In this document: piece by piece, positions 1 to 7,413 of the stretch
How positions within the stretch are numbered: position 1 is the first letter of the stretch
Layout of the letters: each line of letters opens with the position of its first letter
Source of the DNA: J038 sp034437535
GTDB taxonomy: Bacteria; Chloroflexota; Anaerolineae; Aggregatilineales; Phototrophicaceae
Direction of reading: 5' to 3'
Length of the DNA stretch: 32,583 bases
Assembly: GCA_034437535.1 (NCBI GenBank)
Contig: DAOTTZ010000162.1
Coordinates: forward strand, 1 to 32,583
Made by a program: the position numbers and the translations under genes
Notes under the pieces: generated by a model
What the model was told of the DNA's origin: nothing
Seen by the model: only the letters and a program-made list of their open reading frames with translations
Database searches by the model: none

Positions 1-97
1 GGTACGACCCCGGTCCAGCCGGAAGACCTGGGCGTGGAGCAACTCCCCGCGACGGGTGAGTCGCCCTTCTGGACGCGGATTATCCGCTTTGTGCTGG
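1..97. repeat. Terminal direct repeat, copy 1 of 2
   Basis: Bases 1-97 are identical to 32487-32583. The repeat lies wholly inside coding sequence for the shared C-terminal tail, and it is in the same reading frame at both ends of the window. It therefore represents either the same locus seen twice (circular or tandem copy) or two paralogous genes with identical 3' ends. Confidence 0.97.
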
Positions 98-111
98 GCC
101 TGGGCCAGTAA
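1..111 (+). CDS. 3' end of a surface protein with LPATG-like tail (partial)
   Basis: An open frame from base 1 ends at TAA 109-111. It encodes 36 residues that include PEDLGVEQLPATGESP followed by FWTRIIRFVLGLGQ. Only the C-terminus is present, so the passenger domain is unknown. The same tail closes the partial gene at 30432-32583; if the 97-base end repeat is a true overlap, these are two pieces of one 721-residue beta-helix protein. The tail resembles a sortase LPxTG signal, but the hydrophobic part is about 13 residues and there are no basic residues after it. A terminator hairpin follows 12 bases downstream, which supports this as a real gene end. Confidence 0.85.
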   Translation, partial: GTTPVQPEDLGVEQLPATGESPFWTRIIRFVLGLGQ

Positions 112-123
112 ACAACAATCCTC

Positions 124-153
124 AGAGTGGGTGCCAGGGTGCCCACTCTTTTT
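124..153 (+). terminator. Rho-independent terminator
   Basis: A perfect 8-bp stem, AGAGTGGG (124-131) with CCCACTCT (142-149), has a 10-base loop and runs into TTTTT. It ends the gene finishing at 111. On the minus strand the hairpin lies just past the stop codon of the 152-409 gene but has no U tract in that direction. Confidence 0.85.
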
Positions 154-409
154 AGTTCTTAACTCCCTCTCTATTTTTCTCTGGAAACGCGGCCATCGTC
201 AACGCCTTGCCGGTGCCATAAGTCGCCACTGGCTCCAGGTCGATCAAGTCGAACGCACTGGCGGGTGTGTTCGGTGCACCGGTGGTTTGTTCGGTGTTGT
301 CGCCGGATGCATTGCCAGCGTCGGCCTCGTCATCACCCCCGCCGCCACATGCGGCCAGGGTCAAGGCCAGTACGACCAGCATCAACCACGTAAAACGTGC
401 GTACTTCAT
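152..409 (-). CDS. Small secreted lipoprotein, function unknown
   Basis: The protein has 85 residues. It begins MKYARFTWLMLVVLALTLAAC, a textbook lipoprotein signal peptide with lipobox L-A-A-C, followed by a Gly/Asp/Glu/Ala-rich flexible linker. Only about 35 ordered-looking residues remain (FDLIDLEPVATYGTGKALTMAAF onward in shorter pieces). I chose the ATG at 409 because AGAAGGGGA lies about 8 bases upstream and the signal peptide starts there; a longer in-frame extension to 658 overlaps the endonuclease gene and has no signal. The mature part is short for a substrate-binding lipoprotein, so this may be a truncated gene. No family recognised. It is convergent with the gene ending at 111. 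Confidence 0.7.
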   Translation of the reverse strand: MKYARFTWLMLVVLALTLAACGGGGDDEADAGNASGDNTEQTTGAPNTPASAFDLIDLEPVATYGTGKALTMAAFPEKNREGVKN

Positions 410-522
410 TATTCGATTCCCCTTCTGATAGGTGTTTATGATGGTCACTATTAACCATGCAGAGGGTACTCTGCCCGCGTGACAAAACCTAGATGACGAG
501 ATCCAGCGGTAAATCACTGATG

Positions 523-1335
523 TCACGCAGTCGCCCGCCGCCCGTCGATCATCGTCTGGAGCAGATCGTACTGATCTGCGCTGATGTGCCGCGCCGCATC
601 GACCAGTTCGTATAAGGCAAAGTGATAGACACAATCCAGGTCGCCGGTGCCCAGGCACAACGCGGCCAGCCGGTTCGCATAGGGTTCGGCGGTGACTGCG
701 ACGATGTGCGGTAGATGCCCTTTGCGGTTACGGATCAAATTGAGGGCTTCGGTGCGTGTGTTTTGGGCGCGGTCGCTTCGTATTGTCCACTTGCAGGAGA
801 CAACCGCATGTAAAATTTGATGCCCGGTTGGCCGGTTCTCTGCGCGGAGCGGGGAGAGCGTGCCGCTATCTGTCGAGACGACATCGGCTGTCTGGTTGAT
901 GTGGTCATCAGGAACCGGTGACCGGCTGATGACCACATCGGGCCGGATGATGTAATCACCACCCAGGGCCGCTGTCAGTTCCGGGTGTTGTGTGATGACT
1001 GCCTGTAAGTCTGCCAGATGGGTATATTGCTCGAATTGGTCGAGTGTGGTGTTGGTCACCTGGAATTGCCATGTCCCAGGCCGTAAATGTGCCAGATGAT
1101 CAAATGCTGATTGTAGAAAGTGGGCCGTCAATAATTCGAATTGCCGCCCGGCCTTTTGCCCGGATACCCGGCCCATGATCGGTTCCTCCGGCATGGCCTG
1201 AGTGATGCGGCGGGCGATAGCGGTACTGGTATCACTGCTTTTATCGGCAAAGTTCGGGGTGCCCTCCGCCGTCACACGCATGAGATCTCGCACGATGCCG
1301 GCATGGTAGGCCCGGCGTAGGTCATCCAGGATCAT
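523..1335 (-). CDS. Type II restriction endonuclease, NgoMIV family
   Basis: The protein has 270 residues (NgoMIV itself has about 286). It should cleave double-stranded DNA at a CCGG-core site, by family precedent GCCGGC. The family's active-site signature is visible: E67, D133 in RPDVVIS, then S180-C181-K182 in SCKWTIRSDRAQN, and E196. K182 to E196 is 14 residues, as between K187 and E201 of NgoMIV. The RSDR segment after the lysine is where the NgoMIV, Cfr10I and SgrAI group reads CCGG. The start codon overlaps the methyltransferase stop by 4 bases (ATGA), so the two are translationally coupled. I see no controller gene. The family call is firm; the exact recognition site is inferred. Confidence 0.88.
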   Translation of the reverse strand: MILDDLRRAYHAGIVRDLMRVTAEGTPNFADKSSDTSTAIARRITQAMPEEPIMGRVSGQKAGRQFELLTAHFLQSAFDHLAHLRPGTWQFQVTNTTLDQFEQYTHLADLQAVITQHPELTAALGGDYIIRPDVVISRSPVPDDHINQTADVVSTDSGTLSPLRAENRPTGHQILHAVVSCKWTIRSDRAQNTRTEALNLIRNRKGHLPHIVAVTAEPYANRLAALCLGTGDLDCVYHFALYELVDAARHISADQYDLLQTMIDGRRATA

Positions 1336-2660
1336 TCCACCTCCGGTTTGTACAAGCCGATAACGTATTCTTCGTGCATGCGATCTTCGATCTGCGATTG
1401 CCGGTTGCCGCGTCGGGCTGGCATCATGCGCCGGTCGCGGTCCAGGTGGCGGATGCCGATCCCGGCCAGTTCAAAGCCGACCGCCTCTCCAATAGCGGCC
1501 AGGCAATCTTGCGTTCGTGTGTCAATCCCGCGCATGACGGAATTGCCGACCACCAGGATCGCGGCTTTGCCCGGTTTCAGTACAAATAACATCTGCCGCA
1601 AGGTGCGTGTCATCTCCGAATAATACCGGTGTAAGGCCCCGGCTCGCTTTTCGTCTTCACGGGCAATCGTCGCGATGACTTGCCGGGGTAGATCTGGCAT
1701 ATCGATTAATTCCACCCCGCGCAGGGCCTCCCCGCCGATGTATTGCCCCCGCTTGGTTGATAGATCCCCGATGGGATAGCCGAACCACACCAGCGAGAAC
1801 TTATGTGCCCGCATGTAGTCGATGGCATTGCCAGCATAGGGTGGGGAAGTCACGATCAAGTCGATAGAGTTTTCGGCTAGAGGTACGGTTTGAGCATCGG
1901 CTTCGATCAAATGTGGTGCATAATCGCGTGTTGGCAGGTCGATCAAGCTCTTGATGTTTTGCTCGGCGCGTTTGGCGAACATCGCCAGCGGCGAACGATA
2001 CGCCTTATCCTGGACGCGGTGCGGGCGGGTATGCGCCAGGTCACGCGCCATCGAGACCCCGCCAGATTTCGTGATGATGACACTTGAAAAGCAAATTCGA
2101 AAAAATTGTTGGCTGTGGGCGTCTTCCACGCGCAAGACCGCACTTAACAAAGCCAGGAGTTCAGTGATGGCTTCGTCGCTGAACCAATAGCGTATGAAAT
2201 CGACCGTCTTAGTATCGAAGTGATCGTTCAGTGTGTCTACTGCCTGTTCGGTCTGCGCCGCCGTCGTTAGGATTTGGTTCATCTGCCGGATCAACCGGTT
2301 AACGTCGATGGGCGAGGTCTTCACCCGTGTTGAGAGGATCGCCAGTGGGTCAATATCGCATCCGATCCCTTGCCGGTTCAGCAGGTAAGTCTCCAATATT
2401 GAGGTACCAGATCCCATCATCGGGTCAAGCACGCGGTCGCCTTCGTCCGTCAGGCCCAGTGTAAAGAGGCGCGGCAATTGCGGCGGGAACTTCGCCGCGA
2501 AGGCATGTAAGTTATGTGTCAGATACCGGCTAGAGTAGCCGTGAAAGTCCAGGTCTGCGGCCAGCAATTGGTCGAGCCGTTGCCGGTAGTCGCCCTCAAT
2601 GTCAATATGAAGCTCTGGCGTTGTCTCATCAAACGCCAGGTTAAGTCTTAGCTGTTTCAT
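1332..2660 (-). CDS. DNA methyltransferase of the R-M pair (probably N4-cytosine)
   Basis: The protein has 442 residues. AdoMet motif I is DPMMGSGTS at 79-87, followed by GIGCDIDPLA; catalytic motif IV is TSPPYAGNAIDYM from residue 271. The S-P-P-Y form is typical of amino-methyltransferases that modify N4 of cytosine. That fits a partner endonuclease whose likely site, GCCGGC, contains no adenine. The motif order (I first, IV about 185 residues later) is unlike the common beta-class order, where IV comes first. It sits 6 bases after the kinase stop and overlaps the endonuclease start, and it has no clear Shine-Dalgarno of its own, so it is probably translated by coupling. Its job is to protect host DNA from the nuclease. 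An adenine specificity cannot be excluded. Confidence 0.85.
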   Translation of the reverse strand: MKQLRLNLAFDETTPELHIDIEGDYRQRLDQLLAADLDFHGYSSRYLTHNLHAFAAKFPPQLPRLFTLGLTDEGDRVLDPMMGSGTSILETYLLNRQGIGCDIDPLAILSTRVKTSPIDVNRLIRQMNQILTTAAQTEQAVDTLNDHFDTKTVDFIRYWFSDEAITELLALLSAVLRVEDAHSQQFFRICFSSVIITKSGGVSMARDLAHTRPHRVQDKAYRSPLAMFAKRAEQNIKSLIDLPTRDYAPHLIEADAQTVPLAENSIDLIVTSPPYAGNAIDYMRAHKFSLVWFGYPIGDLSTKRGQYIGGEALRGVELIDMPDLPRQVIATIAREDEKRAGALHRYYSEMTRTLRQMLFVLKPGKAAILVVGNSVMRGIDTRTQDCLAAIGEAVGFELAGIGIRHLDRDRRMMPARRGNRQSQIEDRMHEEYVIGLYKPEVE

Positions 2661-2666
2661 CAGTTA

Positions 2667-3596
2667 TTACGCCATCAGTTCGTCGTATAGAAGTTCCTGG
2701 CTGAGGTTGGGCAAGACGGTGCGCGGACTCTGTAAGGTGAGGGATGCCGCCGTGATCCCCAATCGCATCGCCTCGTCGATGGGTACGCCATGCAGAAGAC
2801 CGAACAGGGCCGCCCCGCTGAAGGCATCCCCGGCACCGGTCGCGTCGGTCACCTGCGTCTGGATGGCCTTCAAGGAGCCGGTGCCGTTGCGATGAGCATA
2901 GGCCAACCCCGCCGCACCCAGCGTCACCACCGCGATCTTCGCGCCCATGCTCACCAGTTGGCGGGCCACCCCCACCGCCGATTCTCGGCCTCCGGTCACT
3001 GCCATATCACACAAGGCGGGGGTTTCGCTCTGGTTCGGTACGATGAATTCCAGGTGGTTGATGATCCCCCGCAGGCGCGGGGCCAGGGCCGGGCTGGTCG
3101 GGTCTGCGGCCACCTTGACCTGATAATGGGTCGCCAGGTCGATGATGGTGTGCAGGGTATCCGGCGTGAGGGTCGCATCAACCATCACCATCTGCGCCCG
3201 TTCGAAAAGGTGTTCGTATTCCAGGATCATGTCGGAATCGACCAGATCAATGATGCCGAAATCTGCGACGGCCACATAAAGCTGGCCGTCCGTGTGTTGG
3301 AGCGCGACATAGGTGCCGGTGCGGCGGCCCCGTACCCGGCGGATGTAGGTGGTATCAATGCCCACGCGCTCGCAGGAGCGCATCACCCGTTCGCCAGCGG
3401 TATCATGCCCGATGGCCGTCAGTAGGATCGTCGGGACTTCCAGCCGCGCCAGGGTTTCCGCTACGTTCCGCGCCACCCCGCCCACCGAGTTGCGCACCTG
3501 CCCCAGGTTCGATGTGCCGAGTTCCAGCGCGTCGGCAGGTCGTCCTTTGATGTCGATCCCGCTGGAGCCGATGACCAGCACATGCCCTTCATCCAT
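2667..3596 (-). CDS. PfkB-family carbohydrate kinase, pseudouridine-kinase-like
   Basis: The 309-residue protein belongs to the ribokinase/PfkB family, which phosphorylates sugar or nucleoside hydroxyls with ATP. Visible signatures are the N-terminal GGVARN segment (39-44) and the C-terminal DATGAGDAFSG (251-261), with D257 as the catalytic base and GAG as the anion hole. The N-terminal run with TSNLGQ, GGVARNVAETLARL and LTAIGHD resembles E. coli PsuK (pseudouridine kinase) more than ribokinase or fructokinase. No psuG-like glycosidase lies beside it, so the substrate is uncertain. The start is 2 bases after the preceding stop, and the methyltransferase follows 6 bases downstream: one operon. 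Confidence 0.85.
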   Translation of the reverse strand: MDEGHVLVIGSSGIDIKGRPADALELGTSNLGQVRNSVGGVARNVAETLARLEVPTILLTAIGHDTAGERVMRSCERVGIDTTYIRRVRGRRTGTYVALQHTDGQLYVAVADFGIIDLVDSDMILEYEHLFERAQMVMVDATLTPDTLHTIIDLATHYQVKVAADPTSPALAPRLRGIINHLEFIVPNQSETPALCDMAVTGGRESAVGVARQLVSMGAKIAVVTLGAAGLAYAHRNGTGSLKAIQTQVTDATGAGDAFSGAALFGLLHGVPIDEAMRLGITAASLTLQSPRTVLPNLSQELLYDELMA

Positions 3597-3598
3597 GA

Positions 3599-4693
3599 TT
3601 ATGCCTGTCCGTCCAGTGTGTCATACCGCTGGCTCCCCTCGATTTCTAGCACGAAATCCGCGCCGAAGGCCCCCGCCGGGGTCTGTGCGCCGGTATGATC
3701 GCCGGTTAGCGCACGTTCTACCGCCCGCACGGCGGAAATGGCGGTGAAGGTATACCCTTCGATGGTCTCTAACCAGGCTTCTTTGGCCGCGCCGCTGGCG
3801 TTCCGCGCCCGCGCATAGATGTACGACCGGCTGGTCTGGCGGGTGTGGTCGCTTGGCCCGGTCACGTAGCGGTCGATCTGTCGCCCGGCGAACTGCCGCA
3901 CACGCTCCGCCCGCACCAACCATTGCAAGATCACCCCGCCGTAACGGATCGCCCGGATCTGAGCCGGGGGCATCGTCATATAGGTCGTCACGTTGCGGAT
4001 GCCGCTGGTGTGGTACGCGGTGCTGACATCGCCCCAGGGGATGGCGACTGCCTGCCGCATCCCCGTTGGGAAGCGGAACGTGCCGAAATCTGCCCCGAAA
4101 TCAACCGGGATGATCTCCCCGCCACGCCGCACCAGGTTGCCATTGGGGAGCATTTCCAGCAGGCTTTTGAGCGTTCCCGCCGTTATGCCCATGTCGTCGT
4201 TGTTCATTTCCAGGGCAGAAATTGCGATTTCAATCTCCACTGCATCGGGCAGGGCATCGGCCACATATTTCACCAGGCAATCACTCGGCACAATGTCAAA
4301 GCCGACGCCCGACATCAGCAAGATGCCGGCCTCCCGCGCCGCTGAATCCTGCGCGAAGGTCGCCTCAAACACCGGGATTTCGCCCGTGATGTCCAGATAA
4401 TGGGTGCCAGTTTGCAGGCAGGCCGTCCGCATGGGGTCTGCCGTGAAGGTGAACGGCCCGGCGGCATGGAGCACCGCGTCTACGGCCATCTCTTGCAGGG
4501 CATCGACCGCGATCACGGCATCCGGCAGGGCGAAGACGATGGCTTCCAGGCCGTATTGCTCCGCCAGGGGCCGCAATTTAGCCTCGTTGCGCCCGGCGAT
4601 GACCGGCTGATGACCGCGTTTGACGGCTTCTTCGATCAATAATTTGCCGGTGTAACCCGTCGCGCCGTAGATCATCCAGCGTTTGTCGCTCAT
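3599..4693 (-). CDS. Saccharopine dehydrogenase-like NAD(P)-binding oxidoreductase
   Basis: The protein has 364 residues. It begins with a Rossmann fold, GATGYTGKL (9-17), then AGRNEAKL and HAAGPF, and continues with YLDITGE and a GFDIVPSD segment. This pattern fits the COG3268 group (saccharopine dehydrogenase-like or trans-acting enoyl-reductase-like proteins), whose substrates are mostly unknown. It is not a true lysine-pathway enzyme on this evidence. A strong Shine-Dalgarno (GGGAGG) sits about 8 bases before the ATG. It is the first gene of the run leading through the kinase into the restriction-modification pair, with a candidate promoter at 4727-4755. Confidence 0.8.
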   Translation of the reverse strand: MSDKRWMIYGATGYTGKLLIEEAVKRGHQPVIAGRNEAKLRPLAEQYGLEAIVFALPDAVIAVDALQEMAVDAVLHAAGPFTFTADPMRTACLQTGTHYLDITGEIPVFEATFAQDSAAREAGILLMSGVGFDIVPSDCLVKYVADALPDAVEIEIAISALEMNNDDMGITAGTLKSLLEMLPNGNLVRRGGEIIPVDFGADFGTFRFPTGMRQAVAIPWGDVSTAYHTSGIRNVTTYMTMPPAQIRAIRYGGVILQWLVRAERVRQFAGRQIDRYVTGPSDHTRQTSRSYIYARARNASGAAKEAWLETIEGYTFTAISAVRAVERALTGDHTGAQTPAGAFGADFVLEIEGSQRYDTLDGQA

Positions 4694-4726
4694 GGTAGAT
4701 CCTCCCGCTGTCGGTCAAATGGGCTA

Positions 4727-4755
4727 ATCTTAGCGCAAAATGATTGGTAAATCAA
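4727..4755 (-). promoter_or_regulatory. Candidate sigma-70-type promoter for the 4693-to-523 operon
   Basis: On the minus strand, TTGATT (4750-4755) and TAAGAT (4727-4732) are separated by 17 bases. Each matches consensus at four positions. The -35 overlaps the U tract of the terminator of the 4810-6720 gene, so one gene ends where the next transcript starts. Confidence 0.4.
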
Positions 4756-4782
4756 AACAGGCGGAGCAACCGCCCCGCCTGT
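4754..4782 (-). terminator. Rho-independent terminator for the 4810-6720 gene
   Basis: On the minus strand, ACAGGCGG pairs with CCGCCTGT (plus positions 4775-4782 and 4757-4764; 8 bp, loop 10) and is followed by TTTTGATTT. It lies about 27 bases past the stop codon at 4810. Confidence 0.8.
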
Positions 4783-4809
4783 CAATCTGTTACGCGATGG
4801 ATCGTGTGT

Positions 4810-6720
4810 TTACTCGTCCAGCGTGAGCAACCAGCGCAAGACACGCGCCCACAGCGGGGTCTCACCTGTCGCGGGGAGTTCCGTCACCCCCAGGTTTTCC
4901 GGTTGGGCTGGCTGAACCTGCTGGCCGGGTGTGCTCGGCTGGCCCGGATCTGGTGCGGTTGTCGGTTCTGGTTCTGGCTCTGGATCCGGTGTCGGTTCCG
5001 GTGTCGGCTCGGCTTCGCCCTCCACACACGTCAATCTAAACGTGATCGGGTTGCCAAACTCGAACGGATCGGTATTGACGACCAACGTTCCTTCGGTCTG
5101 TGGCACGGTACAACTTACCGTCAGGTTAACGGGTGATCCGGCTGGCGTCAGGTCGCTGATGGGCAACCCGGTGACGCTGTACCCGGTCGAGATCGATTGC
5201 AGTACCACGTCCAACTCAGAACCGGGATCGCCCACATTGCTGACGGCGATAATGCTCGTCGCGGTGGTACCGGTTGGCCCGGTCAGTTCGATGGGGCCAG
5301 GGGCGGCGGGGACGCTATCGAAGAGCGGTGCGCCGATGATCAGCGTGGCCGTTGCGGTATCGGTGCCCGGCACGGTGAAGCTCGTCAATGCCGTCGTCGT
5401 GCTGGTGTAGCTCCCGGCTGTGGCACTGAACACAGACGTTACGACCTCACAGGTGCTGTTGGCAGGCAGGATGCCGTTCGTCAGCGTGATCGTGCTCCCT
5501 GCGACCGTCACATCACCGGAACATCCCGTGCCGTTGATAGTGGTAAAGCCGCCTGCGGTGAGGCCGGTCAGCGTGTCGCTGAAGGTCGCGCCAGAAAGCG
5601 GGGTTGCGTTGGGGTTGGTCAGTGTATACGTCACCTGCGAAGTGATACTCGGCGGCGTCACCGGAGGGGAGAATGCCTTGTCGATAGTCGGCTCGACATA
5701 ATTGTTCGTTTGTTCCAGGTCGAAGATCCAGCGTTCGGTGACGTTGCCACCGGCGTCCAGTTCGATCACCAGTTGGTCGATGTAACTATCCAACTGATAA
5801 CCCCACGCGCTAGCAGTCGCAAAGGCGATGGCTTCTACCGTGTTGCCGGTGTAATCGACCGTGTTGGTCGAGCCGCTGTTGACCTGCGTGGACCAATCCA
5901 CCGGGCCGCCGGTGATCTCTTCCAGCGTGATCGAGTTGGGTGTGAAGCCGAAGTTAGTCTCGTTGAACGGTTCGGTCGCGCCAGTGTCGCTGGCGGTGTA
6001 GGTGTTGGTTGTGCCAGTGGCAACCAGCCCCGGTTCATAGCGCGGTTCGAAGTTAATCAACGCCACGCCATCCGGGAAGGCACCCCCGGTAGAGGCCGCA
6101 AAGCGTGACCAAATGCTGGCATACCACTCGTTATCTGTATTCTCGGATGTCGCCGAGCGGTTGGTCGTCCATTCGATGGCTTGAATGTCTGCCACATCAA
6201 ACGGCAGGATCGTAGCACCGCCTAATACTGCATCAAGCAAGAGATCTGGTACGATCAAAATCTCGGTCTTGCCGTCGTTGGTGCTGGGGGTGCCACTCGG
6301 ATTACTGGCAGGCGGTGCAACCGCATTGCCGGCGACCAATGTCTGCAATGTCCGCCAGGACTCATCGCCGTAGAGCGGGGCCGGGCCTGTTGCATCCGCG
6401 CCGAGTGTGTCGTCCAGCAGAGCTTGTGCCGCCGCTGTACCACCGACATCGAATTCGGAAGGGGCGGTGTGCCCGACCTGAACGTAAATGCCGGGCAGGG
6501 CCGGGTTGGTGAAGAAGTTGGCCCGGTCTGGCCCGAACGTGATCGGTGACGGCAAGCCAACCGGTTGGGTGTCGTCTACACTGGTGAATTCATCCAGGGC
6601 CAGCACGATATAGCGTGTGTTGGTCACTGGTGGGTTCTGGGCACTGGTCGGCACGGCGGAAAAAACGACCGCGACCAGCGTCAGAACGGCTAAGAGTGTT
6701 AAAATGCGAAATTTTCTCAT
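4810..6720 (-). CDS. Secreted DUF11-type surface protein with LPATG-like tail
   Basis: The protein has 636 residues. A signal peptide covers residues 1-27 (cleavage after PTSA). Residues about 30-335 are an unrecognised extracellular region. Around 340-465 lies a DUF11-like immunoglobulin fold (PTIDKAFSPP, VTYTLTNPN, FSDTLTGL). Another beta-rich segment follows, then a Pro/Glu/Asp/Thr spacer of the kind that holds a domain away from the envelope. It ends QPENLGVTELPATGETP plus LWARVLRWLLTLDE, the tail shared with the subtilase at 11068-15912. Such proteins are probably structural or adhesive. It has its own promoter and terminator and is transcribed alone. The tail looks sortase-like but lacks a full transmembrane span and a basic end. 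Confidence 0.85.
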   Translation of the reverse strand: MRKFRILTLLAVLTLVAVVFSAVPTSAQNPPVTNTRYIVLALDEFTSVDDTQPVGLPSPITFGPDRANFFTNPALPGIYVQVGHTAPSEFDVGGTAAAQALLDDTLGADATGPAPLYGDESWRTLQTLVAGNAVAPPASNPSGTPSTNDGKTEILIVPDLLLDAVLGGATILPFDVADIQAIEWTTNRSATSENTDNEWYASIWSRFAASTGGAFPDGVALINFEPRYEPGLVATGTTNTYTASDTGATEPFNETNFGFTPNSITLEEITGGPVDWSTQVNSGSTNTVDYTGNTVEAIAFATASAWGYQLDSYIDQLVIELDAGGNVTERWIFDLEQTNNYVEPTIDKAFSPPVTPPSITSQVTYTLTNPNATPLSGATFSDTLTGLTAGGFTTINGTGCSGDVTVAGSTITLTNGILPANSTCEVVTSVFSATAGSYTSTTTALTSFTVPGTDTATATLIIGAPLFDSVPAAPGPIELTGPTGTTATSIIAVSNVGDPGSELDVVLQSISTGYSVTGLPISDLTPAGSPVNLTVSCTVPQTEGTLVVNTDPFEFGNPITFRLTCVEGEAEPTPEPTPDPEPEPEPTTAPDPGQPSTPGQQVQPAQPENLGVTELPATGETPLWARVLRWLLTLDE

Positions 6721-6761
6721 TGACTTTGTCCCGTAAGTTGTACGTCAATCATCACTGCGGT

Positions 6762-6790
6762 ATTCTAGCACATGATAATGAAATTTGTAA
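6762..6790 (-). promoter_or_regulatory. Promoter of the 4810-6720 surface protein
   Basis: On the minus strand, TTACAA (6785-6790), a 17-base spacer and TAGAAT (6762-6767). The spacer ends in TGTGC, giving an extended -10. The same TGTGC-TAnnnT arrangement is found upstream of the genes at 27898 and 30432. The predicted leader is about 35 bases. Confidence 0.65.
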
Positions 6791-6807
6791 GGCATCCGCC
6801 ACGCCGG

Positions 6808-7287
6808 CTACTTCTGCCCGAAGACCTTCAACCATTCTTCGACCTCATCCGGCGTCAGCTTGACGTCGGCGGCTTCGCTTACGTCGGGCTTGGGGGCAGG
6901 TGGGGGACGGCGTAGCGTGTTGGCGAATTCCGCCGACTTTTGCGCGGTCATCCGGTAGCGGCGGGCTGTCGCCAGCACTTCATTGTCAGAAGAAACGACC
7001 GTCCACCGCTTCGCGTTCTTCTCCCGCCGGATGCGGCGTATGATAACGTCGTCGGCCCGTTCTTTGTGCGATGCGAAGATCACCTTCACCTTGCTGGTAG
7101 ACATCCGAGAGACGCCCCCCGGCAGACCATGATCGAAGACCACCACACAGCGGCTTTTTCGCCGCGCACAAAAGCCCGCCAGCTTTTGCACCAGCTTCGC
7201 TTCGTCGTGTGGATCATCTAAATCAATATCCGGCAATTTGCCGATCAAATTATGACCGTCGATCAGGTAAGGCATGTGATTATCCAT
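6808..7287 (-). CDS. NYN-domain (YacP-like) RNA-binding nuclease protein
   Basis: The protein has 159 residues. The N-terminal YLIDGHNLIG, then VVVFDHGLPGG, a central ADDVIIRRI and WTVVSSDNEV match the YacP/NYN fold, related to PIN nucleases; the conserved Asp residues (in IDGHN, FDHG, ADD and SSDNE) would bind the metal. Members are linked to tRNA or rRNA processing in other bacteria, but the substrate here is unknown. The C-terminus is a Pro-rich linker and an acidic helix (LTPDEVEEWLKVFG). The second ATG at 7275 (MPYLIDGHN) is an equally plausible start; neither has a strong ribosome site. It is divergent from the FHA gene. Confidence 0.8.
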   Translation of the reverse strand: MDNHMPYLIDGHNLIGKLPDIDLDDPHDEAKLVQKLAGFCARRKSRCVVVFDHGLPGGVSRMSTSKVKVIFASHKERADDVIIRRIRREKNAKRWTVVSSDNEVLATARRYRMTAQKSAEFANTLRRPPPAPKPDVSEAADVKLTPDEVEEWLKVFGQK

Positions 7288-7349
7288 GTCAATTTACTGA
7301 CGATTGGCACTATTTTATCAATCCCCGGCCCCTCTGCCGCAAAGCTTAA

Positions 7350-7377
7350 TAGACTCCACATGTCATTTGCGTATAAT
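7350..7377 (+). promoter_or_regulatory. Promoter of the FHA gene
   Basis: A perfect -10, TATAAT (7372-7377), lies 16 bases after TAGACT (7350-7355). The expected transcript begins near 7384, about 30 bases before the ATG at 7414, and AGGA at 7404-7407 is the ribosome site. This fixes the start and rules out the upstream in-frame extension to 7252. Confidence 0.7.
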
Positions 7378-7413
7378 GAAGGTAGTATTCATATAGTATT
7401 TATAGGATGCCTT

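Noticed and set aside
459..474. Perfect 6-bp hairpin GCAGAG/CTCTGC between the endonuclease and lipoprotein genes
   Set aside because: It has no T run on either strand, so I could not call it a terminator.
410..658. Upstream extension of the lipoprotein reading frame
   Set aside because: It overlaps the endonuclease gene and puts the lipobox 100 residues inside the protein; the ATG at 409 has the ribosome site.
5197..6108. 303-codon open frame on the plus strand inside the DUF11 gene
   Set aside because: It lies antisense to a gene with signal peptide, promoter and terminator; its Arg/Gly-rich composition is typical of a GC-rich shadow frame.
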